This document shows, piece by piece, positions 1 to 8,051 of a stretch of 64,000 bases of DNA. The position numbers and the translations under genes are program-made. A model generated the notes under the pieces. That model worked only from the letters and a program-made list of their open reading frames with translations. It searched no databases and was not told where the DNA came from. Every line of letters begins with the position of its first letter. Position 1 is the first letter of the stretch. Source of the DNA: an uncultured Verrucomicrobiota bacterium (GTDB lineage: Bacteria; Verrucomicrobiota; Verrucomicrobiia; Verrucomicrobiales; Verrucomicrobiaceae); assembly GCA_903848465.1 (NCBI GenBank), contig CAINGK010000221.1, forward strand, positions 1-64,000, written 5' to 3'.

Positions 1-932
1 GTGCTCCCCTGGGTTCTGGCAGACAATCCGGGAAGCAAACCCAGTGCTCCTCCACACGACGCCGGATGCCAGCAGCGTCTGCTCCGCCTTTACGCCACAG
101 GCAGCTGTGTCCAGAGTCCCGCGCAGCACCATGCCTCCGGCTTCAGATTTCACACGAACTCCGTTTGCGTCAGTCTATTGTGCAAGCCTCAATAAAGGTG
201 CCTGACTCACGTGAACCAGGGGGGGCGGTAAGTGAACCAATTTCAAATAAATCCTGAATCGTTTGAAATTCAAAAGTAACGCTTAATTCGTGATGAAATC
301 CTCAGTGACCTGGTTCCCAACAAACGGCCAGAGCACAGTGTGAATAACTACACATTACCTTCACAGCGTTACGTCACACCATCACTACGCTAACTCTAAG
401 TAGTTTTCACAAGCATCCCATAGACTGTCGAGGGTGAGGTTCTGGCCTTGAAGCAACGCAGGAGTAAGAGTCGGAGCAGCGGTGGAGACCGAGTTGAGGT
501 TTGTGCCTGCGTAGCAATGCAGCTCCAGGAGCGCGGACCTCCGAGTCCGCAGCGTTGATTCGCTGCGCTCACCCTTCGGGCTCCCTAAGGTCGTCTATCT
601 CGCATAGCTCGGTTCCGCAAACAGGTGAAGCTCCGCAGCGTCCCCGCCACCCTTGCTTGCTCTGCCCAAAGCCCGGCATGTTTGCGACCATGAGCGTGAA
701 ACATCGGCCGCTGCGGGCTCGGAGGCCCGCGCTCCTTGGCCGCTGCGGCTCGCGGTGCCGCATTCACCTCAGGCTATGGGATGCCTGTGAGTAGTTTTAA
801 TTATAAACCTCCATTGCATATACGGGGGCCAACCAAAGCATTCATCCAGCCAGCGCAAAGAGAGTCGCCACTTCCTACGCCAGGCACACCGAACAGATCA
901 ACCACACGCACGCGCTGTCAGCGCGATCCCCG
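1..932. other. Long stretch without a supportable gene
   Basis: No open frame here has coding-like composition or a recognisable motif. The longest plus-strand frames are short, rich in Pro/Ala/Ser/Arg, and overlap each other in several frames. The first 500 bases look like plain intergenic sequence. The second half carries the palindromic repeat described separately. The minus-strand alcohol dehydrogenase ends at 933, so this region lies downstream of it. Any gene truncated at the window edge would have to end within the first bases and is not visible. Confidence 0.6.
515..790. repeat. Palindromic intergenic repeat element (copy 1)
   Basis: The region holds short inverted arms around 'gcggacctccgagtccgc' (about 532-551) and a related arm with gcgggctcggaggcccgc at about 713-731. 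A block at about 553-618 ('ttgattcgctgcgctcaccc', then the 'cttcggg' and 'tcggttcc' segments) reappears at about 30633-30698. The shared order of motifs at two distant intergenic sites indicates a dispersed, non-coding repeat family. Short frames inside it are read-through of the palindrome and are not genes. Confidence 0.55.
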
Positions 933-1949
933 TCATTCATTCGACATGCTGCATTCGTCATTCTCCACCCCCACCACCGCCTTAATCACCCGCGACTCCG
1001 GCAGCAACCAAGCCTCCATCCGCTCTGGCAGTTCCTTGAACTCACAGCGGTGGCTGATCCACGGCCTCGTATCAATCTGCCCCGACTGAATCATCCCAAG
1101 AATGCGCGGAAAGTCAGAAGCCACCGCATTCCGGCTGGCAAACAGCGTCAGCTCCCGGCGGTGAAACAGCGGATCATCAATCAGCACCGGCTCTTTGGTG
1201 ATGCCCACAAAAACGATGCGCCCCGTGAAGCGCGCATACTTCAGCGTGCCCGCCATCGATCCCGCATGCCCCGTGGCATCAAACACGATCTGGAAGGCGG
1301 CACCCTCAGGCACGGCCGCGACGACAGTCACCCCCGGGTAGTTCTGCTCCACAAAGGCACGGCGCGCAGGATTCAGCTCCAGGATGGTGATGGCCGCCTG
1401 AGCCGCACGTGCAAACTCCAGTACGGTCAGTCCAATAGGACCAGCACCAATAATTAGCACATCATCCGCCGCCGTGACTCGCGCCCGATTCACCGCATGG
1501 CACCCAATCGCCAGCGTCTCCACCAGCGCGAGCTGCTCAAAGCCCAGCGCGTTGCAGGCATGCAGCTTGTGCGCTGGCAGCACCATGCGCTCGCGCATGC
1601 CGCCATCGCAATGCACCCCAAGAACCTGCAGCGTTTCGCAGCAGTTGGTGCTGCCGCGCTTGCAGGCATGGCAGGTGCCGCAGTTCAGGTACGGCTCCAC
1701 CGAGCAGCGGTCCCCCACCTGGAGATGCGTGACGCCTTCCCCCACCTCCAGCACTTCCACCCCCAGCTCATGCCCCAGGATGCGCGGAAACTCAATGAAG
1801 GGCATCTTACCCAAATAGCCGCTGAAGTCCGTACCGCAGATACCAATGGCCCGAATAGCCACCAGCGCCTCATTCGGCCCAGGCGCAGCAGCCTCCGGCA
1901 GCGGGGTCCAAACAAAAGTCTTAGCAGCAGTGAGAGTGAGAGAAGTCAT
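933..1949 (-). CDS. Zinc-dependent alcohol/polyol dehydrogenase (MDR family)
   Basis: A 338-residue medium-chain dehydrogenase/reductase, probably oxidising a secondary alcohol or polyol with NAD(P). Visible motifs are the catalytic-zinc ligand Cys38 in ICGTD, the GHE motif (His60-Glu61), a structural-zinc cluster (Cys90, Cys93, Cys96, Cys104), Glu144, and a Rossmann motif GAGPIG near residues 168-173. Length is normal for sorbitol/threonine dehydrogenase-like members, but the substrate cannot be read from the sequence. The frame is open 36 codons further upstream. I chose the ATG at 1949 because the family begins there and the extension has no family character. It lies downstream of the L,D-transpeptidase on the same strand with about 200 bases between, so it may be a separate unit. 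Confidence 0.9.
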   Translation of the reverse strand: MTSLTLTAAKTFVWTPLPEAAAPGPNEALVAIRAIGICGTDFSGYLGKMPFIEFPRILGHELGVEVLEVGEGVTHLQVGDRCSVEPYLNCGTCHACKRGSTNCCETLQVLGVHCDGGMRERMVLPAHKLHACNALGFEQLALVETLAIGCHAVNRARVTAADDVLIIGAGPIGLTVLEFARAAQAAITILELNPARRAFVEQNYPGVTVVAAVPEGAAFQIVFDATGHAGSMAGTLKYARFTGRIVFVGITKEPVLIDDPLFHRRELTLFASRNAVASDFPRILGMIQSGQIDTRPWISHRCEFKELPERMEAWLLPESRVIKAVVGVENDECSMSNE

Positions 1950-2150
1950 GGGAAAAGAGGAAGACGGAGCATAGGCGTCCCGCCAGTCAGTCGGATCGAG
2001 GCGTCTCGCTTTTTCCGAAGTCTGCGACTGGGTAAAGGAGCATTCAACATCGGTCACTCAAAAAGTAAGGCAGCGCACTTGGACCTTGGACTGAATTTCC
2101 GTCTGTTCCGCGTATTCCGTAGGCCGCCATCTCCGTTTCGAGACCCAGCG

Positions 2151-2279
2151 TTACTTCGCCACATACCGCCCCTTTTCCACCCTGATTTGCGGTACGCGCC
2201 GCTCTTTCTCAAACACCGCATACCCTGGCTGCAACTCCTGCCAGAAGTCGCGATGGACCGGGTCCGCCGCATTCATCCT
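2151..2279 (-). other. In-frame C-terminal tail of the L,D-transpeptidase beyond an amber codon
   Basis: Immediately after the TAG at 2280-2282 the same frame stays open for 42 more codons, to a TAA at 2151-2153. The translated tail contains DFWQELQPGYAVFE and, further on, VEKGRYVAK. This matches the usual end of YafK-type L,D-transpeptidases, where FPFRMT is followed by a FW..L..GYD.FE segment and a closing RYV. The tail therefore looks like the missing end of the upstream gene and not a separate small gene, although an internal ATG at 2276 would allow a 41-residue product. The match to the family ending is from memory. Confidence 0.7.
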
Positions 2280-2966
2280 CTACGCTGTCATCCGAAACGG
2301 GAAAACATGTACCGACACACTGCCGCTGCGCTTGAGCGCCGCTTCGACCACGAGGTAAATCTCCTCAATCACCGGGTCCGTCATCGCAAAGCAGCCGATG
2401 CTGCACATGTCGCCATGCACCATGATTAGGCTGCCCGTGCGCTGGTGCGCGAGGTCGTAGGCGTTGGGGTAGCCAACATTGAACGCCAGGTGGTAGCGGC
2501 TGGCGGGATTGAGCTGTTTGGCAGTAAAGCTGTAAAAGCCCTCCGGGGCCTGCATATCGCCCTCACGGGTTTTAGGCCCCAGCGCTCCCGAGAAACAAGC
2601 GATGGGGTAGGTGCGGAAGAGCCGCCATGCCGCCTTCTCATCCTGGAGCCAAAGCTCCAGCTCACGGCTCTCTTTGAAAATGCGGATGAATGCAGGCTGG
2701 CCAAGCTGGCACTGCTTCGCGGCAAGTTCATCATGCAGTTTCGGCAGGAGCCGCGAACGGACATTAGCTAAGCGCTCCGGTGCCTGCATGCCCACCCAGT
2801 CATCCGGCGCTGGTGGCGCAGCATAAGGCAGTGGGAGGAAATCACGCGAGAGCACTTGCACGGCACAGGAAATCCAGGAACTGACTTTCGTCAACGATCC
2901 TGCCCGCGCTGCTAAGAGGCACGAGAATAACAGGCCGACCACGAGCAGCAGGGTGCGCGTTTTCAT
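2280..2966 (-). CDS. YafK-type murein L,D-transpeptidase, interrupted by an amber codon
   Basis: The protein has an N-terminal hydrophobic signal segment (residues 1-22) and an L,D-transpeptidase catalytic domain. The catalytic motif is HGDMCSIGCF, with His184 and the nucleophile Cys192; YafK-family enzymes carry this HG...SIGCFAMTDP signature. Such enzymes act in the periplasm on peptidoglycan peptide stems (L,D-cross-linking or lipoprotein attachment/release). The frame stops at TAG (2280-2282) right after FPFRMTA, and the expected family C-terminus continues in frame to 2151. The product is thus about 41 residues short unless the stop is read through or is a sequence error. It lies 15 bases downstream of the zinc-ribbon bactofilin and is probably co-transcribed with both bactofilins, a setting that fits localised wall remodelling. 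Confidence 0.85.
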   Translation of the reverse strand: MKTRTLLLVVGLLFSCLLAARAGSLTKVSSWISCAVQVLSRDFLPLPYAAPPAPDDWVGMQAPERLANVRSRLLPKLHDELAAKQCQLGQPAFIRIFKESRELELWLQDEKAAWRLFRTYPIACFSGALGPKTREGDMQAPEGFYSFTAKQLNPASRYHLAFNVGYPNAYDLAHQRTGSLIMVHGDMCSIGCFAMTDPVIEEIYLVVEAALKRSGSVSVHVFPFRMTA

Positions 2967-2981
2967 ACCACGGTCTCAAGG

Positions 2982-4064
2982 TCAGGGGGCGGCTGGTGGG
3001 ACAAACGGCTGCTTGCCGCGCACGATGTTCATCGCGCCATTGAGTTCACCGCCCGGTTCGATGGAAACGGAGCGTGCAGTGACATCGCCATTGATGGAGC
3101 CGTTGCCGCCGATGAGCACGGGGCCAGAGCTGTAGATCGTGCCGGTCACGCGCGCCTGGATGTCCACCTCGGTGGCATGCACCGCATTGAGGAAGGCGAC
3201 GTCCGCCCCTTTCTCGACCACGAAACGATTGCAGCGGATTTCACCGATGATGCTGCCGGTGGTGCGGAAGGTGGCGTCTCCCGAGCAGGTGACGTTGGCC
3301 TCAATGATGCCATGGCATTCGAGATCACGGCACTGGACACTGGTGGCGGAGAGACGTCCGCGTTTGCGAATGAGAACATCCCCACGCGTCTTGACGGCCT
3401 GTGTGGAGGTCATGTTGATCTCCACATCCTCCAAAGAAATGTAAGCGCCGCAGGCCGGGCAATTGGCAGACTTGGCCGAGCGCCCGGTTTTGAACTTGTG
3501 CCCACAGTCAAAGCACTCGGCGTCTTTGAAATACTGGTTCCGGTACATGCCCCGCTCCTTCATCTTCTGCAAAGATGTGGCGGTATGCGGAGCCGGCGCA
3601 GGAGTGGGGGGCGGTGAGTTGGACTGTGGGCGGCGCATGCTCGCCGTCATCGGTTCACCCACGTCGTTAGTCACTGCTGCGGCTGTTTCAGCCGGTGGCT
3701 CAGGGGCTGCCGGTGATGGCAGATTCTGGCTTTGCAGGAAGGCACCAAAACCATCGGCCGCAGTCGGCGCAGGCTCGGGGGGGGCTTTTTCCGCAGGCTT
3801 GGCTGCGGGTTCCTTGACGGGCGAACTGGCGGCGGGTACGTCCGCCCAGGAATCATCCATGCCCACACCGGAGCGCGTCACCGCCGAAGCGACCACCCGG
3901 CGCTTTTCCACGGTGAGGTGTACCCCGCACTTTTTGCAAAATGTGGAAACAACGAGGCGCGGCTCATACTGAGCCGCGCCACAAGAAGGGTACGCCACTT
4001 CGATCTGATTCTTGGGTGGCGTGGGAAGGATGCTGGTCTTCGTGCCGAAGATCCGCCTGAACAC
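2982..4064 (-). CDS. Bactofilin with N-terminal zinc-ribbon-like segments
   Basis: The C-terminal ~150 residues form a bactofilin (polymer-forming cytoskeletal, DUF583) right-handed beta-helix: repeated short strands rich in Gly, Val and Ile, such as GTIYSSGPVLIGGNGSINGD. Upstream are two metal-binding-like segments. The first is near residues 25-55 (SCG...FCKKCG, one Cys short of a full set). The second, near residues 175-210, has CFDCG and CPACG. They are separated by a low-complexity Pro/Ala linker of about 100 residues. Ordinary bactofilins are 100-200 residues without zinc ribbons, so at 360 residues this is an extended form. It starts 14 bases after the stop of the other bactofilin and is followed 15 bases later by the L,D-transpeptidase, giving a compact operon. 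Confidence 0.85.
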   Translation of the reverse strand: MFRRIFGTKTSILPTPPKNQIEVAYPSCGAAQYEPRLVVSTFCKKCGVHLTVEKRRVVASAVTRSGVGMDDSWADVPAASSPVKEPAAKPAEKAPPEPAPTAADGFGAFLQSQNLPSPAAPEPPAETAAAVTNDVGEPMTASMRRPQSNSPPPTPAPAPHTATSLQKMKERGMYRNQYFKDAECFDCGHKFKTGRSAKSANCPACGAYISLEDVEINMTSTQAVKTRGDVLIRKRGRLSATSVQCRDLECHGIIEANVTCSGDATFRTTGSIIGEIRCNRFVVEKGADVAFLNAVHATEVDIQARVTGTIYSSGPVLIGGNGSINGDVTARSVSIEPGGELNGAMNIVRGKQPFVPPAAP

Positions 4065-4078
4065 TCAGGTAAGGCTAG

Positions 4079-4591
4079 TTAAGGTTGTGGTTTGGCACCA
4101 CCGAAGGCGGGCTTCGTTTCAGCCTTTTTGCCGACCTGGGACTGACCCATGAAGGTGGCACCTTCTTCGATGGCAAGGGTGCCTGCAGCGATGTCACCCA
4201 CGAGGATGGCGTTGCTTTTCAGCTCGCAACGCTCAGCGACGGTGATATTGCCTTCGACTTTGCCGAAAATGATGACGGAACGGGTTTTGACTTCGCCCTT
4301 GATCAGAGCGTTTTCACCCACAGTGAGACTGCCGTCGGAAATGACTTCGCCTTCGATCTTGCCGTCGATAATGAGGTCGTGAGAGAATTTGATGGAGCCT
4401 TTGATTTCGACGTCGTTGGCGAGAACGTTTTTACTGGTGGGCATGACGGGAGCTGAGTGTGAGCGTTGAGGTTGTGCAGCGGGTGCGTTTGAGAGAATGG
4501 GAGCGCGCTCGGCTGCGGGAGCCGGTGCGGATGCCTCGGAACGCCTGTCTTCCTTATGCCCTTCGGGTTGTCCAATGATTTGCCTTAACAT
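4079..4591 (-). CDS. Bactofilin (polymer-forming cytoskeletal protein)
   Basis: A 170-residue protein with a disordered Pro/Ala/Ser-rich N-terminus (about 55 residues) followed by a bactofilin beta-helix with the typical pattern DVEIKGSIKF, GKIEGEV, GKVEGNI. Bactofilins self-assemble without nucleotide into membrane-associated filaments that position wall enzymes. The frame extends 13 codons upstream to a TTG, but that TTG lies inside a very good -35 box, so I placed the start at the ATG at 4591. A further ATG (MPTSKN, about residue 48) is possible. It is the first gene of the bactofilin/bactofilin/L,D-transpeptidase run. Confidence 0.9.
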   Translation of the reverse strand: MLRQIIGQPEGHKEDRRSEASAPAPAAERAPILSNAPAAQPQRSHSAPVMPTSKNVLANDVEIKGSIKFSHDLIIDGKIEGEVISDGSLTVGENALIKGEVKTRSVIIFGKVEGNITVAERCELKSNAILVGDIAAGTLAIEEGATFMGQSQVGKKAETKPAFGGAKPQP

Positions 4592-4600
4592 GAGATTTAA

Positions 4601-4630
4601 AATATAGCTGGCTATTAAGTTGAGTGTCAA
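4601..4630 (-). promoter_or_regulatory. Sigma-70-type promoter for the bactofilin operon
   Basis: On the minus strand TTGACA (4630-4625) is followed, after 18 bases, by TATATT (4606-4601). The -35 box is a perfect match and the -10 box matches five of six positions. The ATG at 4591 begins only ten bases beyond the -10 box, so the transcript would have a leader of a few bases at most. No Shine-Dalgarno sequence is present. Confidence 0.7.
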
Positions 4631-4638
4631 TCTTTGGC

Positions 4639-4667
4639 TTGGTTATTTTTTGTGATTTGGATGTAAC
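4639..4667 (+). promoter_or_regulatory. Possible promoter for the ketosynthase gene
   Basis: TTGGTT (4639-4644) and TGTAAC (4662-4667) are separated by 17 bases in the gap between divergent genes. Each box matches the sigma-70 consensus at four of six positions. The start codon follows about 50 bases later. The match is moderate only. Confidence 0.4.
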
Positions 4668-4718
4668 AAGTTTGCGGCGCGGGGTTGCGTAGGGAGAGTT
4701 TTGGGGCTGTGTCGAGTC

Positions 4719-5873
4719 ATGATGGAATCTGTGTTTATCACAGCCGTGGAGACGGCCTGTGCGCTGGGTTTGCGGCTAGAAGAGTGCCTGACCGCGCTGC
4801 GTGAGCGGCGTGGCGGGCTTACCCTGTCTGGAGCCATGCTTGGCGCTGGGTTTGCGGAACTGCCCGTGGGAGCGCTGCCTTCACGCGAACTCGTGAAGGG
4901 ACGGCGCTATGGCGCTGCCAGCAATGCCGCAGTTCAAGCAGCCACCGCAGCCGTGCGGCGTGCGGGCTGGTCCGCAGAGGAAATCCGCGACTCCTGGCTG
5001 TTCGGTGCCAGCAGCCGAGGCAACGCAGGAGAAATACTGGGGGTGAATGCATGGCGCAGACCGCTACGCAGGTTCAGTGCCAGCAACACCATGCACTGTG
5101 AAATACCTGCCGCCGTCAGCATCGAGCTGGGCATTCGTGGTCCCTGGCAGATGGTTTCCAACGGCTGCTCCTCCGGCCTGGATGCCCTGGGCATGGCCTG
5201 GCTGGCCGTGGGTGCCGGACTGGCTCCACGCGCGGTCGTGGTAGCGGTGGATCTGCCCCTGATCGCCGCACTCCTGCAAGATTTTCGAGACACCGGCCTG
5301 CTTTCCCGCAACGGCATCAACGATCCCTTCGCGACCACCACCAGCGGCTTCCTACCCGGAGAAGCTGCCGTGGCCCTGACCCTGGAGCGTGACGGCTCAG
5401 GTCGTCCCAAGCTCTGCCGCCTGGAGCATTACAGCGCAAACAGCGATGCCTACGATGCCCTCATGATCCCCGACGACGGCGGCGGCATCGAAGCCTGCGT
5501 GCGTGCCGCCTTGGTTGCGGGAGATCGGGACAAAGTCGTGGCCCTTTGCCCCCACGCCACCGGCACGCAAAATCACTCACGCGTCGAGCCCCCTGCCCTG
5601 CTGCGCGCCATGGATGGAAAAATGGGGCCGTTGCTACCTCTCAAACCACAAACCGGCCACACCCTAGGCGCAAGCGGCCTGCTGGACGTGGCCCTGCTGG
5701 CTGCCTGCATGGCGGAAGGCTGGCTGCCAGCGGTGCTGCCAGGACTGACGCCACCCGCCTGCGGCCTGCCCTTGAATGAAGAGCCCCTCCAAGTCACGGC
5801 GGGAGATCGCGTGGTCAAGCTGGCCTCCGGTATGGGCGGGCATAATTCAGCCGTGTCATTGATGGCGGTCTGA
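4719..5873 (+). CDS. Beta-ketoacyl-ACP synthase-like (KAS I/II superfamily)
   Basis: A thiolase-fold condensing enzyme of about 384 residues, the usual size for KAS II. The catalytic triad is visible: the nucleophilic Cys in SNGCSSGLDALG, a His in CPHATGTQ, and a His in KPQTGHTLGASG. It would condense an acyl thioester with malonyl-ACP. No acyl carrier protein, ketoreductase or dehydratase is adjacent, so it is an isolated ketosynthase, more likely in a specialised lipid or aryl-polyene-like pathway than in core fatty-acid synthesis. ATG codons at 4719 and 4722 are both possible. The downstream neighbours are two glycosyltransferases of lipopolysaccharide-core type, suggesting an envelope lipid or glycolipid role (inference). 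Confidence 0.85.
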   Translation: MMESVFITAVETACALGLRLEECLTALRERRGGLTLSGAMLGAGFAELPVGALPSRELVKGRRYGAASNAAVQAATAAVRRAGWSAEEIRDSWLFGASSRGNAGEILGVNAWRRPLRRFSASNTMHCEIPAAVSIELGIRGPWQMVSNGCSSGLDALGMAWLAVGAGLAPRAVVVAVDLPLIAALLQDFRDTGLLSRNGINDPFATTTSGFLPGEAAVALTLERDGSGRPKLCRLEHYSANSDAYDALMIPDDGGGIEACVRAALVAGDRDKVVALCPHATGTQNHSRVEPPALLRAMDGKMGPLLPLKPQTGHTLGASGLLDVALLAACMAEGWLPAVLPGLTPPACGLPLNEEPLQVTAGDRVVKLASGMGGHNSAVSLMAV

Positions 5874-5919
5874 TTCGCACTTGGCACCGGCGGCGAATTC
5901 GCGAAAGTCCGCGCACCGC

Positions 5920-6702
5920 ATGACCCGCCTGCCGCTTTCGATTTCCATCATCTCGCTCAACGAAGAGGCGAACCTGCGCCGCTGCCTCGCCAGTGTCGGA
6001 GAACTGGCCCAAGAAATCGTGATCGTCGATTCCGGCTCCACGGATCGCACTGCCGAGATCGCCGCTGAGTTTGGTGCAACTTTTGTGCATCAGGACTGGC
6101 TGGGCTACACCGCCCAAAAAAACCACTGCCTCACTCTATGCTCCCAGCCATGGATTTTGGCGCTGGATTGTGATGAAGAACTCACCCCGGAATTGCGAGA
6201 TTCGATACAAGCTTTCTTCGCCAACGGCGACGACCAACGCTTCGATGGAGCCTGGATGTCGCGCCTCGTTTGGTTCATGGGGCGCTGGATTCATCACGGG
6301 GATTGGTATCCCGACCGCAAAGTACGCCTGTTCCGCCGCGAGAAAAGCCAATGGGCCGCCGATGGTGGCGGGCAGGTGCATGAGCGGCTTGATGTAGCAG
6401 GCCCCTGCACCACGCTGCGCGGTGATCTGCTGCACTACTCCTTCAAAAACATCCAGCACTACCTGGTGAAGCACGTGCAGTACTCAAATGTCTTTCTACA
6501 AACCCAACAAAGCAAAGGCAAACGCTGGTCCCTCCTGCACACCCTGTTTCGCCCCTGCTGGCGCTTCACCCGCGCCTACGTGCTGAAGCTAGGCTTTCTA
6601 GACGGTTTCCCTGGATTGTGGATCGCGGCAGCGACGGCGTTCTTCACGTTTGATCGCTACAGCCGGATGTATGAAAATGCAGCGGAGGGCAAGGTGAAGT
6701 AA
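5920..6702 (+). CDS. Family 2 glycosyltransferase (WaaE-like)
   Basis: The N-terminus SISIISLNEEANLRRCL starts a GT-A fold. VDSGSTDRT is the nucleotide-sugar binding loop and LALDCDEEL the metal-binding acidic motif near residue 85. The rest resembles the lipopolysaccharide core beta-glucosyltransferase (WaaE/KdtX) group: 260 residues, with a C-terminal basic/hydrophobic segment that may bind the inner membrane. I used the ATG at 5920; an in-frame extension to 5881 adds 13 residues without family character. The next glycosyltransferase begins 4 bases after its stop, so the two are translationally close and probably co-transcribed. The sugar and acceptor are unknown. Confidence 0.88.
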   Translation: MTRLPLSISIISLNEEANLRRCLASVGELAQEIVIVDSGSTDRTAEIAAEFGATFVHQDWLGYTAQKNHCLTLCSQPWILALDCDEELTPELRDSIQAFFANGDDQRFDGAWMSRLVWFMGRWIHHGDWYPDRKVRLFRREKSQWAADGGGQVHERLDVAGPCTTLRGDLLHYSFKNIQHYLVKHVQYSNVFLQTQQSKGKRWSLLHTLFRPCWRFTRAYVLKLGFLDGFPGLWIAAATAFFTFDRYSRMYENAAEGKVK

Positions 6703-6706
6703 CTGG

Positions 6707-7810
6707 ATGAAGCTGGCACTGATCCATCCACAAATCATTCGTGGCTCCGGTGTGGAAAACTACCTCATCGAGTTCGCCAAACGGCTCGCATCAGCCGGAC
6801 ATGAACTGACGTATATCACCTCGCTGACCACACCCGAGATCGGTGCCGCGTTGCCTGGACGTTGGGAACTGCTGCCACGCCTGCGAGGCTCCGCCACGCT
6901 GCGCATGTGGCACTTTAACCGCCTAGCGCCGCGTGCCGTGCTTCGTGCCAGGGTGGACCTGAGCATCGGCTTTGGCCGCACCTGTGTGCAAGACATCCAC
7001 CGCAACGGCACCGGCTGCCATCGGCTCTATGGCAATCTCTTGCCACTCTGGCAGCGGTTCAGCATGAAGCATCTGTACGAATTGCATCTGGAGCGTCGGC
7101 TCTACGCGGGGCGCGAGACGCCGCAGTTTATCACAAGTTCTGCACGAGTGGCCGCGCAGTTGCAGGGCATCTATGGCACCAATGGCGAGCGCTTCCGCAT
7201 CATCTCGCCCCCCCTCGAAACCCAGCTCTTCCACCCCGCCGAGAGCCGGGCCTCCGTGCGCGAACTCTACTGCCGCAAGCTGCAAACCGATGCAGCTAAA
7301 CCGGTGCTCATATTCGTCTCGCTCAGCCATCGTCGTCGTGGCCTAGAACCTTTACTGGAAGCCATGGCAAACGTTGATGCCACGCTCTGGATCGTGGGCA
7401 AGAGCCTCAGCCCCGCGCTGCTAGAAAAGATCAAACACCTCGGCATCGCCTCGCGCATCCGCGCCGTGCCGGTGACGAGCAACCTTGTGGAACTCTACCA
7501 GTCCGCCGACTGGTTTGTGCACCCCACGCAGTACGATGCCTTTTCCAACACCGTGCTGCAAAGCATGGCCTGCGGCCTGCCCGGCATCGTCTCGGTGATG
7601 GACGGTGCCGTCGATCACGTCCGCAACGGCGAAAACGGCCTCATGCTCTACCACCCGCAGCAGCCCCAAGAACTCGCCGCCCGCATTCAAGAAGCGCTCT
7701 CCTACAATGCACAAGCTTGGCAGGCGCTTTCGAATGCTGCCCATGAAACCGTGCGGTCATTGACCTGGGAACGCCATCTCGCGGAGTGGGAAGAAGTGCT
7801 GGCGGGGTGA
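6707..7810 (+). CDS. GT4-family glycosyltransferase (WaaG-like)
   Basis: A two-domain GT-B glycosyltransferase of 367 residues. The N-terminal half has the loop RGSGVENYL typical of family 4. The C-terminal half has VHPTQYDAFSNTVLQSMACG, matching the E-x7-E-like nucleotide-sugar region, with a serine-rich variant around the first acidic position. The closest character is the LPS-core glucosyltransferase WaaG. It directly follows the WaaE-like gene (4-base gap; the ATG at 6707 is preceded by a weak AAGGTGAAG). Together they look like a small core-oligosaccharide or glycolipid module. Donor sugar not determined. Confidence 0.88.
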   Translation: MKLALIHPQIIRGSGVENYLIEFAKRLASAGHELTYITSLTTPEIGAALPGRWELLPRLRGSATLRMWHFNRLAPRAVLRARVDLSIGFGRTCVQDIHRNGTGCHRLYGNLLPLWQRFSMKHLYELHLERRLYAGRETPQFITSSARVAAQLQGIYGTNGERFRIISPPLETQLFHPAESRASVRELYCRKLQTDAAKPVLIFVSLSHRRRGLEPLLEAMANVDATLWIVGKSLSPALLEKIKHLGIASRIRAVPVTSNLVELYQSADWFVHPTQYDAFSNTVLQSMACGLPGIVSVMDGAVDHVRNGENGLMLYHPQQPQELAARIQEALSYNAQAWQALSNAAHETVRSLTWERHLAEWEEVLAG

Positions 7811-7962
7811 GGGGTGCTCTGCTTGACAAAAGTGCAATTGAGTGCATGGTACTCTCGCGTCCTATGACACCCCGCGTTCTCAAAATAGTTTCTTCAGCCC
7901 GGCTGCGGCCAGGGTTCGGGATGACTATGTCATAGAGGACACAAGTCAGTTTTTTGCTGCTA

Positions 7963-8018
7963 TCCCCGGGAGCCCTGAATGCCGTCAGTCTGCATCAGGG
8001 CCTTTTCATTTCCGGGGA
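7963..8018 (+). promoter_or_regulatory. Structured leader upstream of the EF-G paralogue
   Basis: An outer stem pairs TCCCCGG (7963-7969) with CCGGGGA (8012-8018). It encloses an inner stem GCCCTG (7972-7977)/CAGGGC (7996-8001), extended by ATGC/GCAT. The inner stem is followed by CTTTTC, so it could act as a weak terminator or attenuator. The leader from 7811 to 8051 holds no gene. A TTGACA at 7823-7828 could be a -35 box, but no convincing -10 follows at the right distance. No riboswitch class is recognised. Confidence 0.45.
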
Positions 8019-8051
8019 GCAGCACGTTCCAAATTCGAACATCTGACTCTT

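Noticed and set aside
1..195. 64-codon plus-strand frame at the window start
   Set aside because: No motif, low-complexity composition and no family. It may be the end of a longer frame but nothing supports a gene.
2054..2272. 72-codon minus-strand open frame
   Set aside because: It overlaps, in another frame, the in-frame L,D-transpeptidase tail, which has the better match to a known family.
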